Positions 20,749-30,997 of a DNA stretch of 64,000 nucleotides are shown here, in pieces. Within the stretch, counting starts at the first letter, position 1. The number at the start of each line of letters is the position of its first letter. The notes under the pieces are model-generated. The model did not search any database, was not told where the DNA came from, and saw only the letters and a list, made by a program, of their open reading frames with translations. The DNA lies in contig JADJMA010000023.1 of NCBI GenBank assembly GCA_016709845.1, positions 62,001 through 126,000 on the forward strand, given 5' to 3'. Both the position numbers and the translations under genes were made by a program. The DNA is from Flammeovirgaceae bacterium (GTDB taxonomy: Bacteria; Bacteroidota; Bacteroidia; Cytophagales; Cyclobacteriaceae).

Positions 20749-21312
20749 TTAGTTTTTTAGTTTGTATTGTAGCAAAACTTCACCGCACTGAAATGCTTTT
20801 GCATCTATAAGTTTGAGATTTGTTCTATCCATAAATATTTTCATTCCATTGCCTATGGCAACAGGATTTATAAACAAATACAATTCATCAATTAAATTAT
20901 TTTTCAGTAATGATGAAACAAAATTTGCACCACCATAAACGAGAATATCTTTTCCTGGCTTGTTTTTTAATTGGTTTATAGCAGTTACTAAATCATCATT
21001 TTCTAACGTTGTGTTTTTGCCTCCAATGCTTTTAAGCGTTTTGCTAAAAACAATTTTAGGCGTATTTACCATCTTTTCAGCAAAAGAAAATTCAGGACTG
21101 TCAGGTTGATTGTTTACTACATTTTCCCAATATTTAATAAAATCTTCTGTCATTTTTCTTCCTAAAAGAATATTGTCCGAAGTATCAGTAAGCTCATTTA
21201 TTACTTCAAAAAGTTCAGTATCATCTCCAAACGTCATCCAATTCAATTCACCGTTTATTCCTGCTACATAACCGTCCACCGTTTGTTGCATTTGTAATTT
21301 TAATTTTCTCAT
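20749..21312 (-). CDS. Dihydrofolate reductase family protein (RibD C-terminal-like)
   Basis: 187 aa. Start MRKLKLQMQQTVDGYVAGINGELNWM, with the NADPH-binding DILVYGGANFVSSLLKNNLIDEL and IFMDRTNLKL at the C-terminal side. This is the YyaP/RibD_C type, not folA. Function unknown. Same strand and close to the VOC gene. Confidence 0.87.
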   Translation of the reverse strand: MRKLKLQMQQTVDGYVAGINGELNWMTFGDDTELFEVINELTDTSDNILLGRKMTEDFIKYWENVVNNQPDSPEFSFAEKMVNTPKIVFSKTLKSIGGKNTTLENDDLVTAINQLKNKPGKDILVYGGANFVSSLLKNNLIDELYLFINPVAIGNGMKIFMDRTNLKLIDAKAFQCGEVLLQYKLKN

Positions 21313-21367
21313 TTGTTTTTTTAAGTTGTCAAATTGTAAGCTCCCCTATGGTTCGGTCTGCTTGCCG

Positions 21368-21500
21368 ATAACGGTTTGCGGCTTGGCGAAGGTGGCGATT
21401 TTACTACAAAAGTTCATACTAAGTTATAATTTTTGTTGAACCACAAAACCGTCATACGAAGCACCGAACCGCCACTTTGGGTAGGTGTTGTTACCTGCTG
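21368..21500. repeat. Imperfect inverted-repeat element, best-preserved copy
   Basis: About 130 bases. Left arm 21368-21400 (ATAACGGTTTGCGGCTTGGC, then GAAGGTGGCG); right arm 21461-21500 (GCACCGAACCGCCACTTTGG, then GTAGGTGTTGTTACCTGCTG). GGTGGCG/CGCCACT can pair and the ends read TAAC/GTTA. Related arms recur at 16605, 17564 and 20251. I recall similar sequences repeated between small genes in other Bacteroidota, but cannot search here. Confidence 0.6.
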
Positions 21501-21630
21501 GGCTTCCTTTGAATCAATGCATAGTCGTGCTAATTATGTCCCAACTATAAGAAATAAATCGCCAAGCCAGTAATATTTATTCGTTGCGATTAAGGATAAC
21601 CCTTATCTTTAAAATCTTACTCATTGTCGT

Positions 21631-22986
21631 ATGGCCGAACTACTCGATACAATTATTGTTGGCGCGGGCTTTTCCGGGCTGGCTGCTGCCCGATTACTTC
21701 AAAAGGAAAATAAAAAATTTATTGTGTTGGAAGCGCGCGATCGGGTGGGTGGCCGCACGCATACCCGCTACCTAAAAGATCAAATGTATGTGGACCTTGG
21801 CGGGCAATGGATTGGCCCCACGCAAGACCGTATGTACGAGCTCGCCAAAGAATGTGGCATCAATTGGTATAACACCTACAACGAGGGCAAAAACATTCTG
21901 GATCTTAATAAAACAATTCGAACCTATACCGGTCTCATTCCTAAAATGGATGTGCTTTCACTTATCAACATCGATTATGTGTTGAAGAAATTAGATCGCA
22001 TGGCCAAACGCATTCCGTTGGATAAGCCGTGGCTGGCACCCCAGGCGAAGACATGGGACAGCCTCACACTGGAGGCCTTCGTGCGCAAACATTGTTACAC
22101 CGCCAACTGCTACAAGGTAGTGCGGGCAGGTTTGGAAACTGTGTATGCCAGTGAACTCAACGAAGTATCACTGTTGCACGCACTGTTCTACATCCGCTCG
22201 GGCACCAATCTGAATTGTTTGTTGAGTATCGACAACGGGGCCCAGCAGCATCGTATCAAAGGCGGCATGCAAACTTTGGCCGAAGCAGTAGCAAAACCAT
22301 TTTATGAATTAATTAAGTTTAACTGTCCGGTAAAACGGATTATCCAACAGACTGATACCGTATCGGTAGAAGGTGATGGTTTTTCTTTTCAAGCGAAGAA
22401 AGTGATTATGGCCATTCCGCCTGTGTTGATCAATCACATCGAATTTACTCCTGCCTTGCCGATGTATAAATCGCAGTTGATACAAAAATTGTCCATGGGT
22501 ATTGTTGGTAAAGTATTTGGCGTATATGAAAAACCATTCTGGCGCAACCAAGGGTTCAGTGGTCAGGTAGTGGCCGATGAACATGCACCCTTTCAGACTT
22601 TCTTCGACTCTTCACCAGCCGACAGCAGCTATGGGGTGTTGCTTGCGTTTTGTATTGCCGATCGCGCCCGCGCCTTTTTCGCAAATGACGAAAGCACACG
22701 AAAGAAAATTGCCCTCGAGGCATTCGGAAAATATTTTGGCAAAGAGGCTACACAACCTGTTCACTATATAGATCATTGCTGGGCTGATGAAGCGTGGAGT
22801 CGTGGCTGTTATGCAGGCCTCTATCCGGCTGGTGCATGGACTAACTTTCAGAATACACTCGCCCAACCAACGGGCTCCATTCATTGGGCGGGCACGGAAA
22901 CAGCGGACGTGTGGTATGGCTACATCGAAGGGGCCGTGCGTGCCGGTGAGCGGGCTGCGAATGAAATATTGAAGGGACGCGTGTAA
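21631..22986 (+). CDS. Flavin monoamine oxidase family protein
   Basis: 451 aa FAD amine oxidase. N-terminal dinucleotide motif VGAGFSGLAAARLL (11-24), then LEARDRVGGRTHTRY and DLGGQWIGPTQDRMYELA, all typical of MAO/polyamine oxidase-type enzymes. The C-terminal FAD motif is HWAGTETADVWYGYIEGAV (about 417-435). No signal peptide. Its TAA overlaps the next ATG by one base (TAATG at 22984-22988), so it is translationally coupled to the nitrilase-family gene. Composition is visibly more GC-rich than its left neighbours. Confidence 0.9.
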   Translation: MAELLDTIIVGAGFSGLAAARLLQKENKKFIVLEARDRVGGRTHTRYLKDQMYVDLGGQWIGPTQDRMYELAKECGINWYNTYNEGKNILDLNKTIRTYTGLIPKMDVLSLINIDYVLKKLDRMAKRIPLDKPWLAPQAKTWDSLTLEAFVRKHCYTANCYKVVRAGLETVYASELNEVSLLHALFYIRSGTNLNCLLSIDNGAQQHRIKGGMQTLAEAVAKPFYELIKFNCPVKRIIQQTDTVSVEGDGFSFQAKKVIMAIPPVLINHIEFTPALPMYKSQLIQKLSMGIVGKVFGVYEKPFWRNQGFSGQVVADEHAPFQTFFDSSPADSSYGVLLAFCIADRARAFFANDESTRKKIALEAFGKYFGKEATQPVHYIDHCWADEAWSRGCYAGLYPAGAWTNFQNTLAQPTGSIHWAGTETADVWYGYIEGAVRAGERAANEILKGRV

Positions 22987-24115
22987 TGAAAAAAGTACTA
23001 ATAATCATTTTAGTGTTGATGCTTGTATGGGTCGGTTGGATTCAAATGGGTAGTACCCCAGAGTGGAAGTCATCCGAATCTTTTCTTGATGTAACCGAAA
23101 CGGTACTCACCGACACGTTGTGTGTGCGCAACATTGTGGCGATGCAGCCTTACATGCTGGCTTACGATTATCAAAGCGGAAAACATTTTTACGAAAAACT
23201 CAAACTCTATTTTGATGCTGCTAAACAAGTCGGAAATTTTGGCAAGCGCACCGTAGTGCTGCTGCCTGAATACCTCGGCACATGGCTGGTAGTAAGTGGT
23301 GAGAAAGCATCCGTAGCGGAAGCATCCACCATCACAGGCGCCATGGCGATGATGGTACTTAGCAATCCAATAAAATTTTCACGCGCCTTTTTCATGCATC
23401 AGAATGAAGGTGATCGCGTAGCGGCTACGATCTTCCGCATGAAGGCGCAAGCAATGGCCGATGCCTATGCTAACACATTCAAGACGCTGGCGAAAGAATT
23501 TGGTGTAACGATTAATGCCGGTTCTATTGTATTACCCGATCCGAACGTAAAGGCAAACGCCATTACAACAGACTTCAATCAACCGCTTTATAACAGCACG
23601 TTTGTTTTTATCCTGACGGAACAATTGATGAGAAGGTCGTGAAGAAGAGCTATCCGATAACCAGTGAGTTGCCTTTCGTTACGCCATACCCGATGGCGGA
23701 GTTACCGGAATTTGATTTATCCATTGGCAAAACAGTGTTGCTGGTGTGTGCCGATTCGTGGTATCCTGAAAGTTATGAACGCATCCGCGAACTGGAGCCA
23801 GAGATTGTACTTGTGAATTCATATTGTGCCGGTAACAATACGATGAGTGTTTTGTGGCGCGGCTATGATGGGGGCAAAGCACCTGCTGATGTCGATACTA
23901 CCGATATAAGTAAACTGAAGGAAGGGGAGGCATGGAAAAAATATGCGTTGCCCGGCCGACTCAAAAGTACACAGACGAGCTATGGCGTAAATGTTTTTCT
24001 ACGTGGCACGTTGTGGGATTTGGGCACCGATGGCCAGCCGTTTATTATTAACCATGGTGAGTTGCAACCCATAAAAGCGGCTACCAAAGCCGGCATCTGG
24101 AACTATTGTTTTTAA
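22986..24115 (+). CDS. Carbon-nitrogen hydrolase (nitrilase superfamily), one frameshift
   Basis: About 376 aa when one T is added to the T5 run near 23610, which joins YNSTFVF to YPDGTIDEKVVKKSYPI. The catalytic triad is visible: Glu in VVLLPEYLGTW, Lys in VVKKSYPITSE, Cys in LLVCADSWYPE. An N-terminal hydrophobic segment (VLIIILVLMLVWVGW) suggests membrane anchoring or export. It cleaves amide or nitrile C-N bonds. It is flanked by an amine oxidase and a C69 peptidase with overlaps of a few bases, suggesting one amide/amine catabolic route. Confidence 0.83.
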
Positions 24116-24119
24116 ATGT

Positions 24120-25367
24120 ATGTGCGATACCCTTGCTGCATTACCGAGTATTACCCAAAGCGGATATTTACTTTTCGCTAAGAATTCTGATCGCGAGCCA
24201 AACGAAGCACAAGCGCTGTTGCATGTGCCGCACGGCAGGCCTGTTGAACACGCAGTGAAATGCACGTTCATCGAAATACCGCAGGTGGAAGAAACCAATG
24301 CCTGTATTTTATCAAAGCCCTTTCAGATGTGGGGTGCAGAGATGGGTGCCAATGAGCATGGGGTAGTAATTGGCAACGAGGCCGTGTTCACGAAAGTGAA
24401 AATCAAAAAGAAAAACAACGGCCTTACGGGTATGGACTTGCTGCGACTTGCCTTAGAGCGAAGCAAGACAGCCGAAGAAGCAGTGACCTGCATTACTTCG
24501 TTGCTGAAGAAATACGGGCAGGATGCGTGTGGTGGTTATAAGAAAAAATCATTCTACTATCACAATAGTTTTATCATTGCCGATGCGCAGCAGGCGTGGG
24601 TGTTGGAGACAGCCGGAAGAGAATGGGCTGCTGAGAAAGTAAAAGACATCCGCAGTATCTCCAATAAATTAAGTATTGATAAAGCTGACCGGGTAAGCAA
24701 CACGGCAATATCCTTCGCGCAACAAAAAGGCTGGTGGAAAGGAGACCGTGAATTTAGCTTTCAGAAAACGTATAGCGATTGGTTTTACACGCGCATGAGT
24801 CGGGCGGCTGCGCGGCAAACTTGCACTATGGCATTAAGTATGAAAAATGCGGGTGCGCTCACAGCCTGGCATTGTATGCAGACCCTGCAAACACATAATC
24901 TGGAAGACAAACTATTTAAACCATCCAAAGCAAATACTGCATCCGTGTGTATGCATGCTACCAGTATCCCGAATCCTAGCAACACCACAGGTAGCATGGT
25001 GGCGGAAGTAAGAAGCCATGCACCCAGTACGCTTTGGCTTACGGGTACATCCAACCCCTGTTTGTCGGTTTACATTCCGTTTTATGTCAACACGCTGGCA
25101 TTGCATGATTTTGTTCAGCCCACGTCCAGGCCCGATGAGTCATTGTGGTGGAAAGCAGAACGCTTGCATCACTGGATTAGTAAGGACTATCAGAAGAGAA
25201 AAGCGTTGATTGAAGGTGAACGAGCGGCTTTGCAACAGGAGTTTGTTGAAAGAGAACAACAACTTTTTCAGAGTTCGCCTTCACTTGAAGAACTGGAAAA
25301 GTTTAGTGTTTCGTGCCTGGCCACAGTACAGCAGGTAATTGAGCGGTGGAGTTTATACATTAAATAG
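24120..25367 (+). CDS. C69 family dipeptidase / secernin-like Ntn hydrolase
   Basis: 415 aa. Cys2 (MCDTLAALPS) is the probable N-terminal nucleophile, exposed after Met removal. The conserved LFAKNSDREPNEAQAL follows, then MGANEHGVVIGNEAVFTK and GMDLLRLALERSKTAEEAV. Hydrolyses dipeptides or other amides. It starts 4 bases after the nitrilase-family gene stop. A small-molecule amidase role would fit the operon better than protein digestion. Confidence 0.85.
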   Translation: MCDTLAALPSITQSGYLLFAKNSDREPNEAQALLHVPHGRPVEHAVKCTFIEIPQVEETNACILSKPFQMWGAEMGANEHGVVIGNEAVFTKVKIKKKNNGLTGMDLLRLALERSKTAEEAVTCITSLLKKYGQDACGGYKKKSFYYHNSFIIADAQQAWVLETAGREWAAEKVKDIRSISNKLSIDKADRVSNTAISFAQQKGWWKGDREFSFQKTYSDWFYTRMSRAAARQTCTMALSMKNAGALTAWHCMQTLQTHNLEDKLFKPSKANTASVCMHATSIPNPSNTTGSMVAEVRSHAPSTLWLTGTSNPCLSVYIPFYVNTLALHDFVQPTSRPDESLWWKAERLHHWISKDYQKRKALIEGERAALQQEFVEREQQLFQSSPSLEELEKFSVSCLATVQQVIERWSLYIK

Positions 25368-25452
25368 AAAAAGCAAAGCTTCGTTCAAGTGTCTCTCGCC
25401 TTTGCCAGTATTCTTAAATTATAGAAGTGTTGATTATCAGTGTACTTATCAA

Positions 25453-26736
25453 TCAATTATCAGCATCCTTGATCGATGGCCGGGTATCGTTTGGATTGCG
25501 TTGATCATAGTGAAGCCGGAATTGAGATAGGTCAGGAGTATATTTTCTGTTTCGTTTTAACTCGTATCGATAGATGGTCTGGCCCAGTTCGTATAGAAAT
25601 GGCCAGCCGATGCTTTCATATTCATACACATTATCATTGAGTATTCCATTACTGTTTACATAAACCGTTGAGGCCAACATAAACTCCACATTGTTTTTAA
25701 AATCCACTACATACGATACGTCAATTAAAAAACCATAGGCCCAACCTACTTTATTGAACACCCGCACGTAGTCGGGCATTTTATGCGTGTCGTTTCTAAA
25801 ATAAAATTTTACATAGCTGTCATAATATTGAGTAGTATCATATTTGGGATAATCCGTCTCGGATGGGTATTGTGAAAGATACTGATACAAGAATTGATAA
25901 TCATCCTTGGTTAAAGTGAAGCGTTGCTTTACGGGTACCGACATAGGAAACAAAGCCGATTGAAGCATTTGTTGGAGATCTTCGAGTTGAAGGGTATTGG
26001 TCTTTGTGAAATCGATCGGTTCATTGACAAGCTTGCCATTACTATAGTGTGCATTGCCTAGTTTAACAGATTTTCCAAAATAGATGGAATCGGTGTTGTA
26101 GGCAGGTGGCTGACGATAGATCAGTTTCCCGTCATTGGTAATAAAACGAATGGGGTTTGTATAACGATTTTCTTTCTCCGATAACCCCATGAACTGCCGA
26201 ACAATTCGTGTGCTGGTATAACCTTTCGCGTGCAAATTTTGGTTGATCGTTTGTTGTCCTATAAATTGGTACATCCGGTTGTACGCATCGTTGTCACTAA
26301 TCAAAAAGCTTTTCTTCATAAAATGTGCCAGCGAAGGCCATCCACTTTTTGATGTGCTGTCGGTAAGCATGGGTATCTGCCAGGCATAGAGGCTGTCGAA
26401 CTGCATGGCCGTGTATTTGCTCACGCCCTTTACCGCCATCGAATTTAATTTTTCAAGGCTCAATAACGCAAGAGGAAGCTTTACGGTAGAAGCCGGATTG
26501 AAGTATAGGTTACTATCTGCATTGAAATAGTAATTGGTAAAAGTGGGGACATTATTTTTATCGCGGTTGATTTGCGTGTAAATGATTTGAACCCGAAAAG
26601 TATCTTTATGCTGAAGTACCGTTTGCAAAGCACGGGCTTTGTTGGCCGATAGGAGGGTGCTTAATAATGAATCTGTTTTTGGTTGTGCTACAACGGCAGA
26701 GCACAAAAAGGATAGGAGCATCAATAAATAATAGCG
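25453..26736 (-). CDS. Serine hydrolase, class A beta-lactamase-like fold, secreted
   Basis: About 427 aa from the ATG at 26736, which starts a signal peptide (MRYYLLMLLSFLCSAVVAQ); an in-frame ATG five codons upstream (26751) is less likely. The Ser-x-x-Lys motif is STVK (S88, K91 from the longer start) and the SDN motif is ISDNDAYN (152-154). This is the penicillin-recognising fold, but the protein is longer than true class A enzymes (about 290 aa) and the KTG motif is not obvious, so resistance should not be assumed. Confidence 0.8.
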   Translation of the reverse strand, partial: RYYLLMLLSFLCSAVVAQPKTDSLLSTLLSANKARALQTVLQHKDTFRVQIIYTQINRDKNNVPTFTNYYFNADSNLYFNPASTVKLPLALLSLEKLNSMAVKGVSKYTAMQFDSLYAWQIPMLTDSTSKSGWPSLAHFMKKSFLISDNDAYNRMYQFIGQQTINQNLHAKGYTSTRIVRQFMGLSEKENRYTNPIRFITNDGKLIYRQPPAYNTDSIYFGKSVKLGNAHYSNGKLVNEPIDFTKTNTLQLEDLQQMLQSALFPMSVPVKQRFTLTKDDYQFLYQYLSQYPSETDYPKYDTTQYYDSYVKFYFRNDTHKMPDYVRVFNKVGWAYGFLIDVSYVVDFKNNVEFMLASTVYVNSNGILNDNVYEYESIGWPFLYELGQTIYRYELKRNRKYTPDLSQFRLHYDQRNPNDTRPSIKDADN

Positions 26737-27042
26737 CATAAATAAAATCATGGTGGTTTATCGGTAACGGTTTGTTTGTAAAAGTTTCACCAGTAAGGGT
26801 TGATGTTCAATGAATCATTTTACACTAAGGTATTTCAAGTTTTCTGAAACCACAAAAAACAAAATTCTGAAGTGTGCCAAACGGTGTTTTATGGTCGACT
26901 GTAATACAGTTTATTTTCTCGAAGAACATTTTCAATCGTTCGGTCATGGTTGTTTCTGAATATTGTTTGATTTCAAATGCTGCGTTGTTCGAAAATGTAT
27001 CCGGATTTAAATTTTGTGGGCTGTTTTAAATAATTTAAAATT
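26737..27042. other. Intergenic region, no gene seen
   Basis: About 300 bases of AT-rich DNA between a serine hydrolase and the methyltransferase remnant. GGTAACGGTTTGTTTG at 26763-26778 faintly resembles the left arm of the repeat element at 21368, but no right arm follows. Nothing else is supportable. Confidence 0.35.
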
Positions 27043-27135
27043 TTAAGGAAGTTTAGGTTGAAACCAGCTTACCTCTTTCAGTTCTTTGGTTTGGTATATA
27101 TTTTCCCAATGTTTTTTGCGATCAAATATTTCCAT
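27043..27135 (-). pseudogene. N-terminal remnant of a class I SAM methyltransferase gene
   Basis: A 30-codon frame reads MEIFDRKKHWENIYQTKELK and then EVSWFQPKLP before a stop. The HW-NIY-TK---EVSWFQP pattern is the usual start of a small SAM methyltransferase group. The catalytic domain is absent and no continuation appears in other frames. It begins 11 bases after the MFS transporter stop, so it was probably the second gene of that operon. Confidence 0.6.
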
Positions 27136-27146
27136 TAATAGGTCGT

Positions 27147-28337
27147 TTAATTTGATGTTGTATTTTTAGCGTGTGGAAATCTGGAAATAGTTAGCATATA
27201 GAGAACAACAAGTAGGGTTGCCAGAGCAGTTAATATAAAAGCTGTAGGCGCACCGAATTGAAACCAGATTATTCCTGTTAAGGAACTGGCTAGCAGGGTA
27301 CAAATACTTTGAAGACCTGAAAATGTCCCGATGGCTGTTGCAGTGTCCTTTTTATCTGTGATGTTCGAGATCCACGCTTTTGAAATTCCTTCTGTCGCGG
27401 AAGCATAGATTCCATAAAGAAAGAAAAGTCCAAAAAACAAATAGATATTCGTACTCATCGACATGCCAAAATACACGATTGAAAATAATATAAGCCCGAG
27501 TAAAAAAGTTGTTTTTAATCCAACTTTATCGGCAAGTATGCCAATAGGAAATGCAAATAAGGCATAGATAAGATTATAGAAAATATAGACACCAATGACC
27601 ATCGTGTCGTCCAGTCCGGATTGTTTTGCTTTAAGCAACAAGAAAACATCCGAACTATTAAATAGCGTGAAAACGAGAAGGCCGATAACTAATTTTCTAT
27701 ATTCTTTGGGACTTACTTTCCAATATTTTAGGAATGAAAAAAAAGGTATGGATACTTTAGGCCTTAAGTTGCTTTGCGGTTTATCTTTTAAATAGAACGA
27801 AGCTAAAACAGCAAGTAGGCCAGGGATAAAGGCAACATAAAACAGAGTCTTATAGTCTTGCGGAAAATAATATAAATAGACCAGCGCCAAAGAAGGCCCC
27901 AGTACTGCCCCGAATGTATCCATGGAACGATGGAAGCCAAAAACTTTACCTTTGGTCTCCGGGGTTGCTTCGTCTGAAAGAATGGCATCGCGTGCACCTG
28001 TCCGGATTCCCTTCCCAAACCGGTCAATAGTTCGTGCGGAAAATATCCAAAGGGGATAAATAAAAATTGCCATCATCGGTTTGGAAATAGCACTAAAGGC
28101 ATAACCAATTTGTACAAAGGGCACACGCCTGCCTGAGGTGTCAGACAGTTTTCCAAAATATCCTTTGCTTAAACCTGCCGTGGCTTCTGCTAAGCCTTCC
28201 AGTATTCCGATAAGCACAACTGAAAAACCAATGGTCTTTAAATAAATCGGCATAATGGGATATAACATTTCACTGGCAGTGTCTGTAAATAGACTTACCC
28301 ACGATAGAATCCATACGGTGCGTGTGATATGTTTCAA
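27147..28337 (-). CDS. MFS transporter
   Basis: 396 aa, 11-12 membrane helices. Starts MKHITRTVWILSWVSLFTDTASEMLYPIMP. The loop 2-3 motif GYFGKLSDTSGRRVPFVQIGY matches the MFS signature G-x-LSD-x-x-GRR. AIDRFGKG-type loop (RTIDRFGKGIRTGARDA) and LADKVGLKTTFLLG in the second half. Resembles major facilitators of the drug/sugar-exporter type; substrate not predictable. Confidence 0.88.
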   Translation of the reverse strand: MKHITRTVWILSWVSLFTDTASEMLYPIMPIYLKTIGFSVVLIGILEGLAEATAGLSKGYFGKLSDTSGRRVPFVQIGYAFSAISKPMMAIFIYPLWIFSARTIDRFGKGIRTGARDAILSDEATPETKGKVFGFHRSMDTFGAVLGPSLALVYLYYFPQDYKTLFYVAFIPGLLAVLASFYLKDKPQSNLRPKVSIPFFSFLKYWKVSPKEYRKLVIGLLVFTLFNSSDVFLLLKAKQSGLDDTMVIGVYIFYNLIYALFAFPIGILADKVGLKTTFLLGLILFSIVYFGMSMSTNIYLFFGLFFLYGIYASATEGISKAWISNITDKKDTATAIGTFSGLQSICTLLASSLTGIIWFQFGAPTAFILTALATLLVVLYMLTISRFPHAKNTTSN

Positions 28338-28548
28338 TATCTTGTTGAACTGTTTAGTACGGCCTGGTGCCGCGTTCTTTTTTTCTTCCGTACTTTGGCG
28401 GATGATATTTCACCATCAAACCGGATTGAATTTTTCTTTTAGGAGGAGCGCCTCCACAAGGTTTTCGGGATATTAATTAGTATGTCATCCGGTTTTAATT
28501 ATAAAAGTCCAAATTCTTCAAGTACTCACTCTCGTATATCCACCTTTA

Positions 28549-30858
28549 CTATTCACCAATAAACTTGATTGGGTTTTCTTGTTGGGATATTAAAGTAAAG
28601 TATCCATCCTCCAATTGTTGTGCTCCGATTTTATCAGGAAAACTTAAACTTTCTTTTGGGCGAATGATAAATGAATATTCGCTGGATGCACCGGGTTCAA
28701 GTAATTTCTTATCGTAAAATTTCAAATCGCGAATAGGTCGGGATAAACTTGCCACCTCATCATGGATAAACCAAAGAACAGCTTCTTTGCCTGCGCGGGT
28801 CCCTGTATTCTTTACTTGCACGCTAGCCTTGATCTCTCCAGATTCGGAAGTTAGTACCGAATCACTCAATGTAAGATTACTATACTCAAATGTTGTGTAG
28901 CTTAATCCCGATCCGAAGGGAACCAAACAAATGGGATTTGGAATTTCATGCGCTAACAATACTTCACTTATTTTATGATTGTGTGGAACCAAACGGTTTA
29001 CCGACATAGGAAAATTGAAACTCATCTTAGCACTGGGGTTAACCTTTCCGCTTACAATTTCGGCTACCGCCTGGCCTCCTTCAAATCCTGGCAATCCGGC
29101 AAAGAGTACAGCTTTACATTCATCATAAATTTCAGTGATTACCCGTGGTCTGCCACTGACCATAATTAAGATAATCGGTTTACCTGTAGCTTGAGCTGCT
29201 TCCACTAATTCTTCCTGATCCTCTGGAAGTGTAATATCCTGAATACTTCCGAATCCTTCTGAATAGGCCGCTTCACCCACCACAATTATAATGGCATCGG
29301 ATTTTGCTGCTTGTGCTTTCATTTCTTTTTCGTTGGCAGCTAATGTCACCCGCGTGTTTGGAAATTCTTTTTGCAAACCAGTATAAACCGTAAGCATTTC
29401 TTTTGGATAGAGCGATTCATCGCTGGTCATCCAACGCAACGTCCAACCTCCACTTAAAGCACTTTTTGAATTAGCATTGGGGCCCGCTACCAACAGATTT
29501 TAATTTTGTCGGATCCAGCGGTAATGTGCTGTTATCATTCTTCATCAATACAATGGATTCGCGTGCGGCCAGTAAGGCTTTGCCTCGATTTTCTGCTGAT
29601 CCAATTCGATCAAACCGATCATTGCGTGGAAAAGGATTTTCGAATAATCCGATCTCAAGTTTCAACCGTAAAATCCGGGATACTGAAAGATCAATACGCT
29701 CAACGCTGATCTTACCTTCTTTAACAAGGGCCTGCATGTGATCTCCAAATGTAGTTGTGTAGGGTGTCATCGCTACATCTACACCAGCCAGTATCGCCTG
29801 ACGGGTGGCATCTTTTCATCGATGGCCGTTCTGTGGTTGCGATATAGACGAATGATATCCTCCCAATCCGTAACAACTACACCTTTGAATTTTAATTCAT
29901 CACGTAACAATTGTGTAAGCAAACGATAAGACGAATGAACAGGCTCGCCATTTACTTCGCCACTATTCACCATAACTGTTTTTATTCCAGCATCAATAGC
30001 GGCCTTAAAGGATGGCACATGCAATTCATACATCGCTTGTTCCGACATATCAGTTTCACCACGATCCCAACCATACTTCGGATCAGAGTAGCCAAGAAAA
30101 TGTTTTGCCGTAGCGGCCATTTTGTATGGAGCAATATCGGTTTCGCCCTGAATTCCTTTCACAAATATAGTTGCCATTGTTTTGGATACATATGGTGACT
30201 CGCCCAAGGTTTCATAGTAACGACCCCACAAAGGCGTACGCGCGATGTCAAGCACAGGCGCAAAAAGCCATAGATGGCCAATATCCGAGGTTTCAATGGC
30301 CGTAACGTGTGCCATATCTGCAGGTATTTGATTATTGTAGGTTGCTGCCGTGTTGATGGCATGAGGAAACACTGTTCCACCTGCCAGATAATTCGGACCA
30401 TGCATATGATCCACTCCGTAAATGATTGGTATTTTGAGGCGACTCAATCTCATATTAATATCCTGAATGTCTTTATAGAATTGGTACCACGTGGCTGGCG
30501 GTTCAGCAACCCCATTGAGAAAAGAACCAACATGATATTCGCGAAGGATTTTACTAAGTTTTGCTGTGTCCACTTTAGTAGTAATGCTCAAGTCGCTGCC
30601 TGCTCCCCAATTCGACTCGGTGACAATTGTTGAATTATTAAGCTGCATCATCTGACCAATTTTTTCCTCTATAGTCATTTGACTTATCAATTCGTCAATC
30701 TTCTTTTCAATGGTAGCATCACTACTCTTTTCGAATTTACGTCTTTCTGAAACGCTTTGAGTTTTGTTGGCTTGACTGGGGTTATCCACAGAACATCGAA
30801 TTGTAACCATTAACAGGAATACAAGAATAAAAATATTTCCTGGTGAAAAGCGAGACAT
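28549..30858 (-). CDS. Glycoside hydrolase family 3 (beta-glucosidase-like), two frameshifts
   Basis: About 770 aa after repair. It starts at 30858 with an N-terminal signal (IFILVFLLMVTIRC; a possible lipoprotein Cys follows). The GH3 N-domain has IPIIYGVDHMHG and the nucleophile Asp in GVVVTDWED (about residue 331). The C-domain has PIILIMVSGRPRV, GLPGFEGGQAVAEI and a fibronectin-III-like tail. Break 1 near 29805 needs one A in an A4 run (giving DEKDATRQAILAGVDVAM). Break 2 near 29495 needs two A (or one base fewer) to give LLVAGPNANSKS. Probably degrades beta-glucosides or xylosides in the periplasm. Confidence 0.87.
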
Positions 30859-30997
30859 AGTATTGGGGTTTATTAATTGAGGCTTGAAGGTAATGAAAAT
30901 CAATGACTGAACACAGAAATAGTAATTTAGGTTAACCCTATTTATGTATTGTAGTTTATCTTAAACTCTCTCGTAGAATCGAAATAGTTTCCGCCCT

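Noticed and set aside
25453..26736. Calling the secreted serine hydrolase a beta-lactamase resistance gene
   Set aside because: SxxK and SDN motifs are present, but the protein is much longer than class A enzymes and no KTG box is evident.
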